A stretch of 64,000 nucleotides of DNA from Mesorhizobium amorphae CCNWGS0123 (GTDB taxonomy: Bacteria > Pseudomonadota > Alphaproteobacteria > Rhizobiales > Rhizobiaceae): positions 5,702,001 to 5,766,000 of the forward strand of contig NZ_CP015318.1 of assembly GCF_001686985.1 (NCBI RefSeq). The letters are read 5' to 3'. Below are positions 42,848-51,510 of this stretch, one piece after another. A program made the translations under genes and the position numbers. The notes under the pieces were generated by a model. That model searched no databases and was not told where the DNA came from. It saw only the letters and a program-made list of their open reading frames with translations. Each line of letters opens with the position of its first letter. Positions within the stretch are counted from its first letter, which is position 1.

Positions 42848-42995
42848 CTCTCAGAGACTGTTTCGAAACTCGCTCTGGCGCGCCATCTGGTGGTGGTTTC
42901 GAGAACCGGAGCGCTGCCGACATTTGGGTCCGCGAGCACCGGAAGCGCAGAAAACGCCATCAGGTGACCGCCGGAGTAGAGTCTTCCAGACGGTC

Positions 42996-43961
42996 TCAGG
43001 AACTGGATTTGCTGTGGGTGATGGTGCCCGCCGTCAGGATGCGCAGCACCCTGATCGCTTCCTCGCCGCTGGTGCGCGGTTCGGCCCGCGTCTCGATGCA
43101 CTGGATGAAATGCGCCAGCTCCCGGGTCAGCGGCATGCCTTCGCCGACCGCCACATAGGACGGCTCGTTGGCGGTAAAGGCCCACTGGCCGCTGTCCTGC
43201 CATACCGCGTGGCGGTAGACGGCAAGCTTGCGCTCCCATGGCTCGACATCGTCGAACACCGCCATCGCCTTGGTGCCGACCACAGTCAGCCGCCGCTCGC
43301 GATAGGGATTGAGCCGCGAGGCGAAGAGATGGCCGCGCAGGCCGTTGGGAAAGCGCATGTGCAGATGCGCGAAGTCGCTGAGATTGTCGAGGAGTGCGGC
43401 GCCCTCGCCCCTGACCTCGATCGGCTCGGTGCCGGTGATCGCCAGGATCATCGACAGATCATGCGGCGCCAGGTCCCACAGCGCGTCGTTCTCGGTATGG
43501 AACTTACCGAGCCCGAGGCGATGCGAGTGGATGTAGCGGACTTCACCGAGTTCGCCCTTGTCGATCAACGCCTTCAGCGTCTCGAAAGCCGGGTGGAAGC
43601 GCAGCACATGGCCGACCATGAAGACGCGGCCATTGTCCTTCGCCGCCTGCACCGCGCGCTCGGCATCGTCAACCGTCAGCGCGATCGGCTTCTCCACCAG
43701 CACGTCCTTGCCGCCCTCGACGGCGCGCACCGCCATGTCGGCGTGGAACTGCGGCGGCAGCGCCATGACGATGGCGTCGATGTCGTCGCGAACGAACAAC
43801 TGCTCCGGCTCGATCGCCAGGCAATCCTGCTCGCTGGCAAAGCCTTCCGCGCGGGCGCGGTTCTCGTCCGACACCGCGTGCAAGGCGCCAAGCGCCTTGA
43901 GGGTGCGGATGTGGTTGCTGCCCCAGTATCCGCAACCAAGGACTGCAATGCGCGGCTTCAT
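42996..43961 (-). CDS. Gfo/Idh/MocA family oxidoreductase
   Basis: A 321-aa NAD(P)-dependent sugar-type dehydrogenase: Rossmann RIAVLGCGYWGSNHIRTL, the EKPIALTVDDAE segment with the conserved Lys, and HDLSMILAITG with the catalytic His region. Members act on myo-inositol, sugar or UDP-sugar substrates; the short length and GYWG motif resemble WlbA/WbpB-type or general dehydrogenases. ATG 43961 was used; a TTG at 43970 would add three residues. Last gene before tRNA-Met. Confidence 0.9.
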   Translation of the reverse strand: MKPRIAVLGCGYWGSNHIRTLKALGALHAVSDENRARAEGFASEQDCLAIEPEQLFVRDDIDAIVMALPPQFHADMAVRAVEGGKDVLVEKPIALTVDDAERAVQAAKDNGRVFMVGHVLRFHPAFETLKALIDKGELGEVRYIHSHRLGLGKFHTENDALWDLAPHDLSMILAITGTEPIEVRGEGAALLDNLSDFAHLHMRFPNGLRGHLFASRLNPYRERRLTVVGTKAMAVFDDVEPWERKLAVYRHAVWQDSGQWAFTANEPSYVAVGEGMPLTRELAHFIQCIETRAEPRTSGEEAIRVLRILTAGTITHSKSSS

Positions 43962-44198
43962 TGTTTTCAAACTCTAAAAATCGTGGCCGAGACATAGCGA
44001 CGTGCCGGGTCGAACTCAACCCCGCACCCCTTTTCGATTGCCTGCCCGGCAAAGCTTTTCGATGGCGAGATTATGCCGGCGCGCAGGCCGCTTCGAAGCT
44101 TGACAGGCTTGCCCTCCCAACCTTATATCCGCGCGACCTTGGTGAACGCCTCGACATGCCTTGCAATTTAAGGTGGATTTCGAGCCTTTCGCCGCCCT

Positions 44199-44275
44199 GG
44201 CGGGGTAGCTCAGTTGGTTAGAGCACGGGAATCATAATCCTGGGGTCGGGGGTTCAAGTCCCTCTCCCGCTACCA
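44199..44275 (+). tRNA. tRNA-Met (anticodon CAT)
   Basis: A 77-nt cloverleaf including an encoded CCA. The acceptor GGCGGGG pairs with TCCCGCT, the D-arm is GCTC/GAGC, the anticodon stem CGGGA/TCCTG closes the loop ATCATAA with CAT at 44233-44235, and the T-arm GGGGG-TTCAAGT-CCCTC follows. The 5' G-U closing pair and sequence fit the elongator methionine tRNA of rhizobia, although lysidine-modified tRNA-Ile(CAT) cannot be excluded by anticodon alone. It marks the change from compact core genes to accessory DNA. Confidence 0.95.
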
Positions 44276-44816
44276 CCCTCAAATTCCGAACAATTCTCTG
44301 GCTCGTTTGCAGGGTCGACAAAGCCCAGCATTTGCGCCGTTTGGGGTCGAAAGCTGGGGAGTGCGAAGACCACGTTTTCCCCCAAACTGTTCTCCGAATG
44401 CCCATCATTCTCCGAAGCTGGGGAGTAGCCCCAAAAAATCCCTAGGTTTTGACGACAGCAATATCAATGCTTTAGCGCCGGCCATGCTGCGGGCAGTTTT
44501 GCGGTTCGCTCGCCTGCCAAACAAGACCACAACTATGCCATCGCTCCCTAGGTCCGGCTTGCGCCAGGACCGGACCTTGCCAATTATATAATGTCCGCGC
44601 ATGTCGCGTCTCGACCCTGCCGACTTCCTTGGGGCCTGAGCACGGGCAAATGCTGAACCCAAAGCGGTTTTCCGGATACGCATCGTAACTCCGTTGGCGC
44701 GGACGAAGGCAGCATGAACCATGTCCAGCCCTCGATTGCTCCAAACTCCGACCCTGCTATTGTGTGCGAGTTCGACTCCAGACAGGGCCGTTACCCATCA
44801 GAGGGGGTCACCCGAA
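44276..44816. other. Gene-poor stretch after tRNA-Met
   Basis: 541 nt with no credible gene. It contains copy A of the 97-bp repeat and a doublet of CGAA(A)GCTGGGGAGT at about 44350 and 44415. Minus-strand open frames here are repeat-derived. Confidence 0.5.
44486..44582. repeat. 97-bp dispersed repeat, copy A
   Basis: Nearly identical to bases 47636-47732 in the same orientation, with about a dozen differences concentrated at the distal end. The shared core includes GGGCAGTTTTGCGGTTCGCT and CTAGGTCCGGCTTGCGCCA. The two copies bracket the binding-protein/cyclase module. Minus-strand translation gives the VRSWRKPDL-type spurious peptide often annotated in rhizobial genomes. Confidence 0.85.
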
Positions 44817-44912
44817 ATGACGGAGGAGGCAGTGCAGCGTCGTTTGACCGCCATCCTCGCTGCCGGTGTGGTCGGCTACAGCCGGCTCATGAGTTTCGAT
44901 GTGGGCGGATGA
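44817..44912 (+). pseudogene. Stub of a class III adenylate cyclase N terminus
   Basis: A 31-codon frame with RRLTAILAAGVVGYSRLM, a close match to the start of TPR-type adenylate cyclases (usually RRLAAILAADVVGYSRLM). It stops after FDVGG, 12 nt before the next gene. The first metal-binding Asp of the cyclase fold is replaced by Gly. It is a truncated remnant; expression as a short peptide is possible but would have no enzyme activity. Confidence 0.7.
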
Positions 44913-44924
44913 GAGGTATCTGCT

Positions 44925-46064
44925 ATGGCGCAAGCGTCCATCAAAGTCGGCATGATCGCGGAGGAGACAGGAGCACTTTCGTTCATGGGCCGCGCCAACG
45001 CCAACGTGGCAAGGATGGTGGTTGACCAGATCAACACCGACGGCGGACTGCTGGGGCGGAAGATCGAGCTCTATCTCGAGGACGGCGCAACGACCGACAC
45101 TGTCGCGGAGGCCAAGGCGGCCAAGCTTGTGGCGCAGGACAAGGTGGATGTGATCTTCGGCGGCATCTACAGCTCCACGCGGCAGGCCATCAAAGGCCCA
45201 GCCGTCGTGAAGGGCAGGACGCTTTACATCTACCCCGAGCAATACGAAGGCCAGGAATGCGACCCACTGATTTTCTGCACCGGCCCAGTGCCGGCGCAGC
45301 AGCTCAACCCGCTCATTCCCTGGCTGATGCGCAAGACCGGGGCCAAGACATTCTACCTCCCGTCCGCAGACTACATCTGGCCGCACGTGATGAACGAGAG
45401 GGTCCGCCAGCTCGTCAACGCCGAAGGTGGCAGCATCGTCGGCGAGGAATACTATCCGCTCGATCACATGGAATACGGCGAAACGGTTGAGAGGATCATG
45501 TCCAGCGGAGCGGAGGTGGTGTTCAATACCATCGTTCCGCCTGGGGTCGTGCCATTTTTCGCGCAACTCCATGACGCTGGCTTCCAGAACCGCGGCGGGC
45601 GGCTAATCTGCACGTATTTCGACGAGAATCTGCTCGGCCTGCTGCCGCCGCCGCATGTGGAAGGCCTCTACGGCTGCCTCGACTACTACCAGAACGTCAG
45701 CGATCCCTTCAGCAAGACGCTGCTTCGCGCGTACGACGAGCGCTATCGCGGCAACGAGCAGTTCACGGGCGGCAGCGCTTGCTCGGGCCTCTACAGAGGG
45801 ATGAAGCTTTGGGCGGCGGCCGTGAACGAGGCCAACTCGCTCCGCCAGGAGGACGTCATCGCAGCCCTCGATCACGCAAGGATCGTCGAAGGGCCGGGCG
45901 GTCCCGCAGAAATGGTTCCTGGCCAGCACCACGTCCGTATGAACATGTATATCGCCCAGGCGCAGAACGGCCGTTTCGAGATCGTCGAGAGCCTGGGGGC
46001 CATCGACCCGGACGAGGCGATGGTACCGTCCGCCGCGGATTTCGGCCGGGGGCCGATAGCGTAG
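44925..46064 (+). CDS. UrtA/AmiC-type substrate-binding protein lacking a signal peptide
   Basis: A 379-aa type I periplasmic-binding-fold protein of the urea/short-chain-amide group (Peripla_BP_5): KVGMIAEETGALSFMGRANANVARM, DVIFGGIYSSTRQAIKGPAV, YIYPEQYEGQECDPLIFCTGPVPAQQ and FTGGSACSGLYRGMKLWAAAV. It begins MAQASIKVG with no hydrophobic leader, so it should stay in the cytoplasm. No permease or ATPase genes are near. It is followed 26 nt later by a cyclase gene, which suggests a sensor for a small amide-like ligand controlling nucleotide signalling, as AmiC does for another output. Confidence 0.85.
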   Translation: MAQASIKVGMIAEETGALSFMGRANANVARMVVDQINTDGGLLGRKIELYLEDGATTDTVAEAKAAKLVAQDKVDVIFGGIYSSTRQAIKGPAVVKGRTLYIYPEQYEGQECDPLIFCTGPVPAQQLNPLIPWLMRKTGAKTFYLPSADYIWPHVMNERVRQLVNAEGGSIVGEEYYPLDHMEYGETVERIMSSGAEVVFNTIVPPGVVPFFAQLHDAGFQNRGGRLICTYFDENLLGLLPPPHVEGLYGCLDYYQNVSDPFSKTLLRAYDERYRGNEQFTGGSACSGLYRGMKLWAAAVNEANSLRQEDVIAALDHARIVEGPGGPAEMVPGQHHVRMNMYIAQAQNGRFEIVESLGAIDPDEAMVPSAADFGRGPIA

Positions 46065-46090
46065 TCAGTCCGTCAGGTAGGGTGCATGAG

Positions 46091-47596
46091 ATGAGTGTCC
46101 TGTCTCCGGTGAACGATAGTGTCCTGAGCGAGCGCCTCGGCGCACTCAGATCGGCAAGAGGCTGGGTACCAAACGTTCTACCGGAGCTCGAACGCTTCAT
46201 CCGCACTGCCGATGATTATGATCTCTTTCGCGTCAACCCAATCCAATACGGCAGCGCTGTCGACCTTTCCGAGGCGGACGCAATAGAGTTGTTCGTGCAT
46301 GCAGCCAAGGTGGGCCTGTTCGAGATGGACTGGCTCCTCATCTGCGCATATTGCCCACAAGTCGCCGGGAGCTTTCGCGAACTTGACCAGGTCCATCCGC
46401 GCTTTCAGTGCGCGTTTTGCAACGCGATCAACGATGTCGCGCTGGACGACTACATTCAGGTCACCTTTACGATCTCGAGCGGCGTGCGGGACATCAGGTT
46501 CCGGCATCCCGAAGTGCTGTCTGTCGAGGATTTTTACCTCCGCTACAACTTTTCCAAGGGCTTCATCGCGCCGCATGGGATGACGCACCAGCAATTGGTC
46601 GCCGCGCTCTCGCGGGGTTTCGCCGATATAGAGCCCCACGAGGACCGAAGCTTCGACTTCGACGTCACAGCAGGCCGTTTCGAGGTACTGGATCTGAGCC
46701 ACAAACTCCTTCTGGTCTTCTTCGCAGACGGGGAGCCGGCGGATCCGCAACGGACAACGGTCCAGCTCGAGTCGGGCCGCTTCCTCCTGCCTGACCGGCC
46801 CACAGCACCAAGAGACATGATTCTCGGTGACGGAAGATTCTCGTTTCGGCAGACAGCCGATCTCAGTCCAGGTAAGCACACAATCCAGATCGAGAACCGG
46901 ACCGATGATCGCGGTCGCTTCTGGTTCGTCCAGTATCCCTTCGGTTTCGAGCCTCATCTGGTCGAGTATGAACCGCTTCTCACCGGCAAGCGGTTGCTGC
47001 TCACCCCAAGCTTCAGTGAACTCTACAAGGCGCAGCTTGTGGACGAAGGCGAGAGCCTTCAAGTCTCCGACGTGACTTTTCTTTTCACCGATCTAAAGCA
47101 GTCGACTCCCTTGTATGAAGCCGCGGGCGACGTGAACGCATATTTCCTTGTTCGCCAGCACTTCGAGATACTGAACAAAATCATTCGGGAACGATCCGGC
47201 ACCATCGTCAAGACGATCGGCGACGCGGTCATGGCCGGTTTCGAGCGCCCCCAGGACGCCGTCCGCGCCTCCATCGAGATGATCGAAGAACTGTCGCAAT
47301 TCAACCGGACCGCTTCGCGTCCACTCGGCCTCAAGGTTGGTGTCCACAGGGGGCGGGCGATTGCAGTGACGCTAAACGACCGCATCGACTATTTCGGACA
47401 CGACGTGAATATCGCGGCACGAGTGCAAGGCCTAGCCGACGTGAACGAAGTTTGCATCAGTGCAGCGGTGATGGAGGTGCCGGGCGTCGCTGACATCGTC
47501 CAATCACGTCCGGTGTCGCGCAACTACGAGAACCTCAGGGGCATCGGCCAAAAGATGGAAGTCCATCGCATAGCGATCATGCCGACGCAGACATGA
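46091..47596 (+). CDS. Class III adenylate/guanylate cyclase with DUF5939-like N-terminal domain
   Basis: A 501-aa protein. Residues 1-300 resemble DUF5939, including two CxxC pairs (C85-AY-C88, C107-AF-C110) suggesting a zinc ribbon, and beta-rich sequence afterwards. Residues 325-490 are a class III cyclase domain with every catalytic position filled: metal Asp334 (LFTDLK) and Asp378 (IGDAV), purine-recognising Lys374 and Asp433, and transition-state Asn440 and Arg444 (VNIAAR). Lys/Asp favours ATP, hence cAMP. No membrane helix. It probably forms a signalling pair with the upstream binding protein. Confidence 0.88.
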   Translation: MSVLSPVNDSVLSERLGALRSARGWVPNVLPELERFIRTADDYDLFRVNPIQYGSAVDLSEADAIELFVHAAKVGLFEMDWLLICAYCPQVAGSFRELDQVHPRFQCAFCNAINDVALDDYIQVTFTISSGVRDIRFRHPEVLSVEDFYLRYNFSKGFIAPHGMTHQQLVAALSRGFADIEPHEDRSFDFDVTAGRFEVLDLSHKLLLVFFADGEPADPQRTTVQLESGRFLLPDRPTAPRDMILGDGRFSFRQTADLSPGKHTIQIENRTDDRGRFWFVQYPFGFEPHLVEYEPLLTGKRLLLTPSFSELYKAQLVDEGESLQVSDVTFLFTDLKQSTPLYEAAGDVNAYFLVRQHFEILNKIIRERSGTIVKTIGDAVMAGFERPQDAVRASIEMIEELSQFNRTASRPLGLKVGVHRGRAIAVTLNDRIDYFGHDVNIAARVQGLADVNEVCISAAVMEVPGVADIVQSRPVSRNYENLRGIGQKMEVHRIAIMPTQT

Positions 47597-48111
47597 CCGC
47601 GATGCTAAGGTGGAGGATGGAGCTTCCCCCAGATTGCTGAGGGCAGTTTTGCGGTTCGCTCGCCTGTCAAAAAAGACCACAACTAAGCCATCGCTCGCTA
47701 GGTCCGGCTTGCGCCAACTACGGACATCGCCAAGCCACCACTCGGACGTCGCGTTTTGGGCCGGAAGCAGATCGGCAGCTTTCGAGCATCCAGTCGGCAA
47801 AAGCAGCCATTCGGCTCCCGGACCCCATGGTCGTTCATGGCAGGAAGTGACGGCTCTGAAAGCAGACCTTGCAGGTGGCCGTCGTCATGGATCATAGCTC
47901 GTGCTGTGAGCAACGGCCGGATCAACGAGCGCGCCTACGAGCCTTCGATGGCGGAACTCAGCCTCACCTGGTTCCACCTGGCTCATCGCAATCTACTGCC
48001 TGCTCTTCGGCGTGCTCTGTCTGATCGGCCTCCATGACAGGCCGCTGTGGCGCTTTGACAACGCGCGCGAGAAACGTAAACCTCAACGTGGCCGTTGGAG
48101 GGATAACCCAA
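47597..48111. other. Gene-poor stretch with repeat copy B and a membrane-peptide remnant
   Basis: 515 nt without an intact gene. Copy B of the repeat lies at 47636-47732. At about 47976-48060 one frame reads TWLIAIYCLLFGVLCLIGLH followed by DRPLWRFDN, which looks like the end of a lost membrane protein. Confidence 0.45.
47636..47732. repeat. 97-bp dispersed repeat, copy B
   Basis: Direct repeat of 44486-44582, 3,150 bp downstream and in the same orientation. It starts 39 nt after the cyclase stop codon. Confidence 0.85.
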
Positions 48112-48429
48112 ATGAAATCTTTCCTGATCTCCCTTCTCATCTCGACCTCGTTTGCCACTGGGGTGCATGCCGATACTGATATGGGCAGGATTAAGTTCAC
48201 AGTCGCTATGCTGGCTGACGTGCCAATTCTAGGCGACACGTGCAGCGTGCCGGCCGAAAAGAAGGCGGCGGCTAGCGCGATGCTATACGGCATTATCGAA
48301 GTACATCCCGACTTCGCATATATTATTGACGAGGTCCAAGCAGAGCGATTAGCAAGACCTCTTACGCAAAAACAGGAAACAACCTATTGCCCGGTTTTGA
48401 TACGTTTCTTAGACTCAGTTTTGCATTAG
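48112..48429 (+). CDS. Small secreted hypothetical protein
   Basis: A 105-aa protein with a clear signal peptide (MKSFLISLLISTSFATGVHA) and GGAGGG upstream of the ATG. The mature part has two Cys (GDTCSVP, TTYCPVL), likely a disulfide in the periplasm, and the segment MLYGIIEVHPDFAYIIDEVQ. Codon usage is less GC-rich than in the core region. No family is recognised. Confidence 0.65.
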   Translation: MKSFLISLLISTSFATGVHADTDMGRIKFTVAMLADVPILGDTCSVPAEKKAAASAMLYGIIEVHPDFAYIIDEVQAERLARPLTQKQETTYCPVLIRFLDSVLH

Positions 48430-48702
48430 CTTCGCCGCGCGCACGACTCCAACTCAAGGCGCGGTTGAAGGGGGCCTTTGCGCGACGGCGTGGGCCTTTC
48501 CTTTGCCCGGTGATAGAACCGCGATCACTCGGACCTAGGACATCACCGGTAGTGTCCGCTTTAGGCAGTGGCACAGCTAACTTTATTGACCGACACGAGG
48601 CGCGTTGCTGCCGTCGCGATTGAGGTCTAGCGTTCGAATCCCTTCTGGCGTCGAGCTGCGCTGGAACCGTCTCCTTTAAGCATTGATCTGTGCACCGGAG
48701 CG

Positions 48703-49599
48703 TTACCCATTCGCAAAATCGCGGGCCGCCTGAATGAATGCTGTAAAGGCAGCTGGCGGATTCTTCCTGCCAGGGTAATAGAGCGCGAGTGGGGCCAGAG
48801 AGGGCGTCCAGTCCTCAAGAACGCGCACCAGTCGCCCCGCGGCAATGTCATCGCGCACATCTGCTTCCATGACGTATCCGAGCCCGACTCCATTCTGAGC
48901 GGCTATCCTGACAAGGCTTGATTCATCGAGGGTCATCGAGCCTTGCACATCGATCTGAACAGCGTTCCCGTCCTTCTCGAATTTCCACCGAAACAAGGCG
49001 TTGTTGGGGAGACGCGCACGGATGCAGCGAAACCGGTATAGGTCGGCTGGTACGGTGGGCCTGCCATAAGTGCGCAGGAAGTCGGGTGATGCCACGACGG
49101 CATTGCTGCGTTTCAGGCCGAGTGGCACGGCAATCATGTCAGTCGGCACCAGATCGGCCGGCCTCAGGCCCAAGTCGAAGCCTGCCGCAACGATGTCGAC
49201 GATCCGTCCCTCCGTGACCAGATCGATATGCACCTGAGGATAGCGCCGCATGAACGACAGGATGAGCGGTTCGATTACCTCTCGGGCCGCTGTTGCAAAG
49301 GCATTGATGCGCAATGTGCCTGTCGGAGTTTCCTGAAGAGATTGGACCGTAAGCATTGCATCGTGGATGTCCGACATCGCCGGCCCAACGCGCTCGACAA
49401 ATGTCTTTCCCGCGTCTGTTAGCGAGACGCTTCGCGTTGTGCGGTTGAACAGACGAACGGCTAGGCGCTGCTCAAGCTTTGCGATGGCATTGCTGAGTGC
49501 CGTCGTCGACATGCCAAGCTCGAGCGCGGCCGCCCGAAACGAGCTAAGGCGGGCGATGCTGAGAACGGCGTCCAGATCGACCAGTAGAGATCGAGTCAT
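48703..49599 (-). CDS. LysR family transcriptional regulator
   Basis: A 298-aa LysR-type regulator. The N-terminal HTH is LDAVLSIARLSSFRAAALEL followed by MSTTALSNAIAKLEQRL. The effector-binding domain begins near residue 90 (PTGTLRINAFATAAREVIEP), with the CRP-like inducer pocket region after it. It is divergent from an NTF2-like/SDR gene pair, its probable target. LysR proteins bind T-N11-A motifs in such gaps; none stands out clearly. Confidence 0.94.
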   Translation of the reverse strand: MTRSLLVDLDAVLSIARLSSFRAAALELGMSTTALSNAIAKLEQRLAVRLFNRTTRSVSLTDAGKTFVERVGPAMSDIHDAMLTVQSLQETPTGTLRINAFATAAREVIEPLILSFMRRYPQVHIDLVTEGRIVDIVAAGFDLGLRPADLVPTDMIAVPLGLKRSNAVVASPDFLRTYGRPTVPADLYRFRCIRARLPNNALFRWKFEKDGNAVQIDVQGSMTLDESSLVRIAAQNGVGLGYVMEADVRDDIAAGRLVRVLEDWTPSLAPLALYYPGRKNPPAAFTAFIQAARDFANG

Positions 49600-49738
49600 T
49601 GTCCCTCTTTTCGTAATTCCTCATCCTGATTTGTCCCAGTTATTAAGTCAATCGTCCAGCCTTAGATTGTCCTGGTCGACCTTCAGAGGGTCGCGGCCCA
49701 CGGCCGGCACAGGCTGGAAACATGATTGGAAGACCAGG

Positions 49739-50068
49739 ATGACGATCAAACTACCCAAAGGCATCGAAGGCTATTTCGACGCCGACCGAGATGGCAGGCC
49801 CGATGCTGTCGCAGCCGCCTTTACCGAAAACGGCAGCGTGAAGGATAAGGGCAAGACCCATAAGGGTCGTGATGCCATTCGCAAGTGGATGGCTGATGAA
49901 AGCAAGCAATACAGCTACACGGTCGAGCCCTTCTTGATCGCCACTGAGAACGGGAAGACCGAGGTGACGGCCCATGCCGTCGGCACCTTCCCCGGAAGCC
50001 CGATTGATCTGCGATTCCTCTTCGTCCTGGTGGGTGACAAGGTCGCAGAACTGGAGATCACGGTATGA
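49739..50068 (+). CDS. NTF2-like/SnoaL-like protein
   Basis: A 109-aa cone-shaped-fold protein: IEGYFDADRDGRPDAVAAAFTENGSV, THKGRDAIRKWMADES, YTVEPFLIATENGKTEVTAHAVGTF. This pattern is typical of nuclear-transport-factor-2-like small enzymes or binding proteins. ATG 49739 starts the domain directly. Its stop overlaps the ATG of the SDR gene (ATGA), so translation is coupled. Confidence 0.85.
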   Translation: MTIKLPKGIEGYFDADRDGRPDAVAAAFTENGSVKDKGKTHKGRDAIRKWMADESKQYSYTVEPFLIATENGKTEVTAHAVGTFPGSPIDLRFLFVLVGDKVAELEITV

Positions 50069-50844
50069 CACCCTTCCTCACGCTGCAGGGGCGTCGGGCC
50101 CTGATCACCGGCGGTACTTCGGGCGCCGGCGCCGCAACCGTGGCGCTCTTCCAGGAGCTTGGCGCCCGGGTGCTCACCACCGCTCGCACCAAGCCGGCGA
50201 ACTTCTCCGGTGCGGCATTCGTCGAAGCCGACCTGACCACCAAGGCGGGGGTCCAAACCGTCGTCGACGCGGTGCATCGTGATCTTGGTGGGCTCGATAT
50301 CCTCGTGAACGTGCTAGGCGGCTCTTCCGCCCCTTCAGGCGGCTTTGCTGCGCTCACGGATGAGGAGTGGGACAGGGAGTTCAATCTCAACTTCTTTCCG
50401 GCGGTCCGGCTTGATCATGCTCTCATCCCCGGCATGGTCGCTCAGGGGAGAGGCGTCGTTATCCACGTGACCTCGATCCAGAGAAATCTTCCGTTACCCG
50501 AGGCGACAACCGGCTATGCCTCGGCCAAGGCAGCCCTCAACACGTACAGCAAGAGCATCTCCAAGGAGGTTTCTCCGAAGGGCGTGCGGGTGGTGCGGGT
50601 TTCTCCCGGCTGGATTGCCGATCCGGGGGCCAACGGTCTGGCCCTGCGCATAGCCGAGGAAGCCGGCATTGACTACGACGCCGCAGTGCAGGTGATCATG
50701 AACTCGCTCGGCGGCATACCGCTGGGACGACCGGCGAAGCCGGAGGAGGTCGCCGACCTGATCGCGTTCCTTGCATCCGATCGAGCAGCGTCCATTACCG
50801 GGACAGAGCATGTGATCGACGGTGGGACTGTTCCGACCGCTTGA
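50065..50844 (+). CDS. SDR family oxidoreductase
   Basis: A 259-aa short-chain dehydrogenase: TGGTSGAGAATVALFQELGA, LVNVLGGSSAPSGG at the NNAG position (the second Asn is changed), catalytic Ser in HVTSIQRNLPLPEATTGYAS with the Tyr/Lys of GYASAKAALN, and a final ITGTEHVIDGGTVPTA. Likely NADP-linked because Arg/Thr follow the second strand (TTARTKP). It is the second gene of the unit with the NTF2-like protein, controlled perhaps by the LysR regulator. Confidence 0.92.
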   Translation: MTPFLTLQGRRALITGGTSGAGAATVALFQELGARVLTTARTKPANFSGAAFVEADLTTKAGVQTVVDAVHRDLGGLDILVNVLGGSSAPSGGFAALTDEEWDREFNLNFFPAVRLDHALIPGMVAQGRGVVIHVTSIQRNLPLPEATTGYASAKAALNTYSKSISKEVSPKGVRVVRVSPGWIADPGANGLALRIAEEAGIDYDAAVQVIMNSLGGIPLGRPAKPEEVADLIAFLASDRAASITGTEHVIDGGTVPTA

Positions 50845-50990
50845 GCAAAAGACGGTGTGCCGGCTCATCGCGACCTTCATGTGCTGGGAGGGATCGGCAA
50901 GGCCTAGCTAGATAATGCCCGTGGCCGCTGCGGTTGGGATAAACTGCCGCGGCTCCGTTCACCGATAGAACCCGACCCCGACATATCGGC

Positions 50991-51461
50991 TCACGAAGGC
51001 GCAGCCCAGCTGCCCAGTTTCGCGTAGATATCATCACGCAATTGCCTGACCTGATGATTGAGCGAACCGAGTTGATATGGCGTGTGGCCGGAGCTGTCCA
51101 GAAGCGCATCGCCCAAACAGCCCGCCCGCGACCGGAGCGCGCGGCCCTGATCGGTCAAACCGATGACCACCTGCCGCTCATTGTCGGGATTGCGAGTCCG
51201 CCGCAGCAGCCCTGCGCTTTCCAGACGCTTGAGCAGGGGCGTCAGGGTACTCGATTCAAGGGCGAGTTTCTCGCCGATATGGCCAACCGTCTGCTCGTCC
51301 TCCTGCCACAGCACGTTCAGCACGAGGTATTGCGGATAGGTCAGGCCGAGTTGATCCAGCCAGGGCTTGTACAGCCGCTGGATGGCCATGCCCGCCGAGT
51401 AGATGGCGTAGCAGACCTGATGGTCGAGGGGCACGGGGTCGTTCGATTTCTGTTTGGCCAT
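50991..51461 (-). CDS. MarR family regulator, OhrR-like
   Basis: A 156-aa winged-helix repressor with a reactive Cys17 in PLDHQVCYAIYSAGMAIQRL, the position of the peroxide-sensing Cys in OhrR. Tyr residues follow at LYKPWLDQLGLTYPQYLVL. DNA-binding part: ESSTLTPLLKRLESAGLLRRTRNPDNERQ. It is divergent from a secreted alpha/beta hydrolase; three identical palindromes lie between. Its usual partner (ohr) is not present, so the inducer may differ. Confidence 0.92.
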   Translation of the reverse strand: MAKQKSNDPVPLDHQVCYAIYSAGMAIQRLYKPWLDQLGLTYPQYLVLNVLWQEDEQTVGHIGEKLALESSTLTPLLKRLESAGLLRRTRNPDNERQVVIGLTDQGRALRSRAGCLGDALLDSSGHTPYQLGSLNHQVRQLRDDIYAKLGSWAAPS

Positions 51462-51510
51462 GAGGGTCTCCTTCCGCTTGGCTTATAGCTAATGTTTTCG
51501 TGGAAAGATA

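Noticed and set aside
44405..44722. Minus-strand open frame with VRSWRKPDL (and its partner at 47504-47800)
   Set aside because: Translation of the 97-bp dispersed repeat, a common false gene in rhizobial genomes, not a protein.
47976..48083. Hydrophobic peptide LIAIYCLLFGVLCLIG as part of a gene
   Set aside because: No start codon or ribosome-binding site in frame, and the frame upstream is not protein-like; kept only as a remnant inside the gene-poor stretch.
48628..48655. tRNA T-loop-like sequence GTTCGAATCCC near a LysR gene
   Set aside because: The flanking bases do not form a 5-bp T-stem and no acceptor or anticodon arm is present; at most a decayed attachment remnant.
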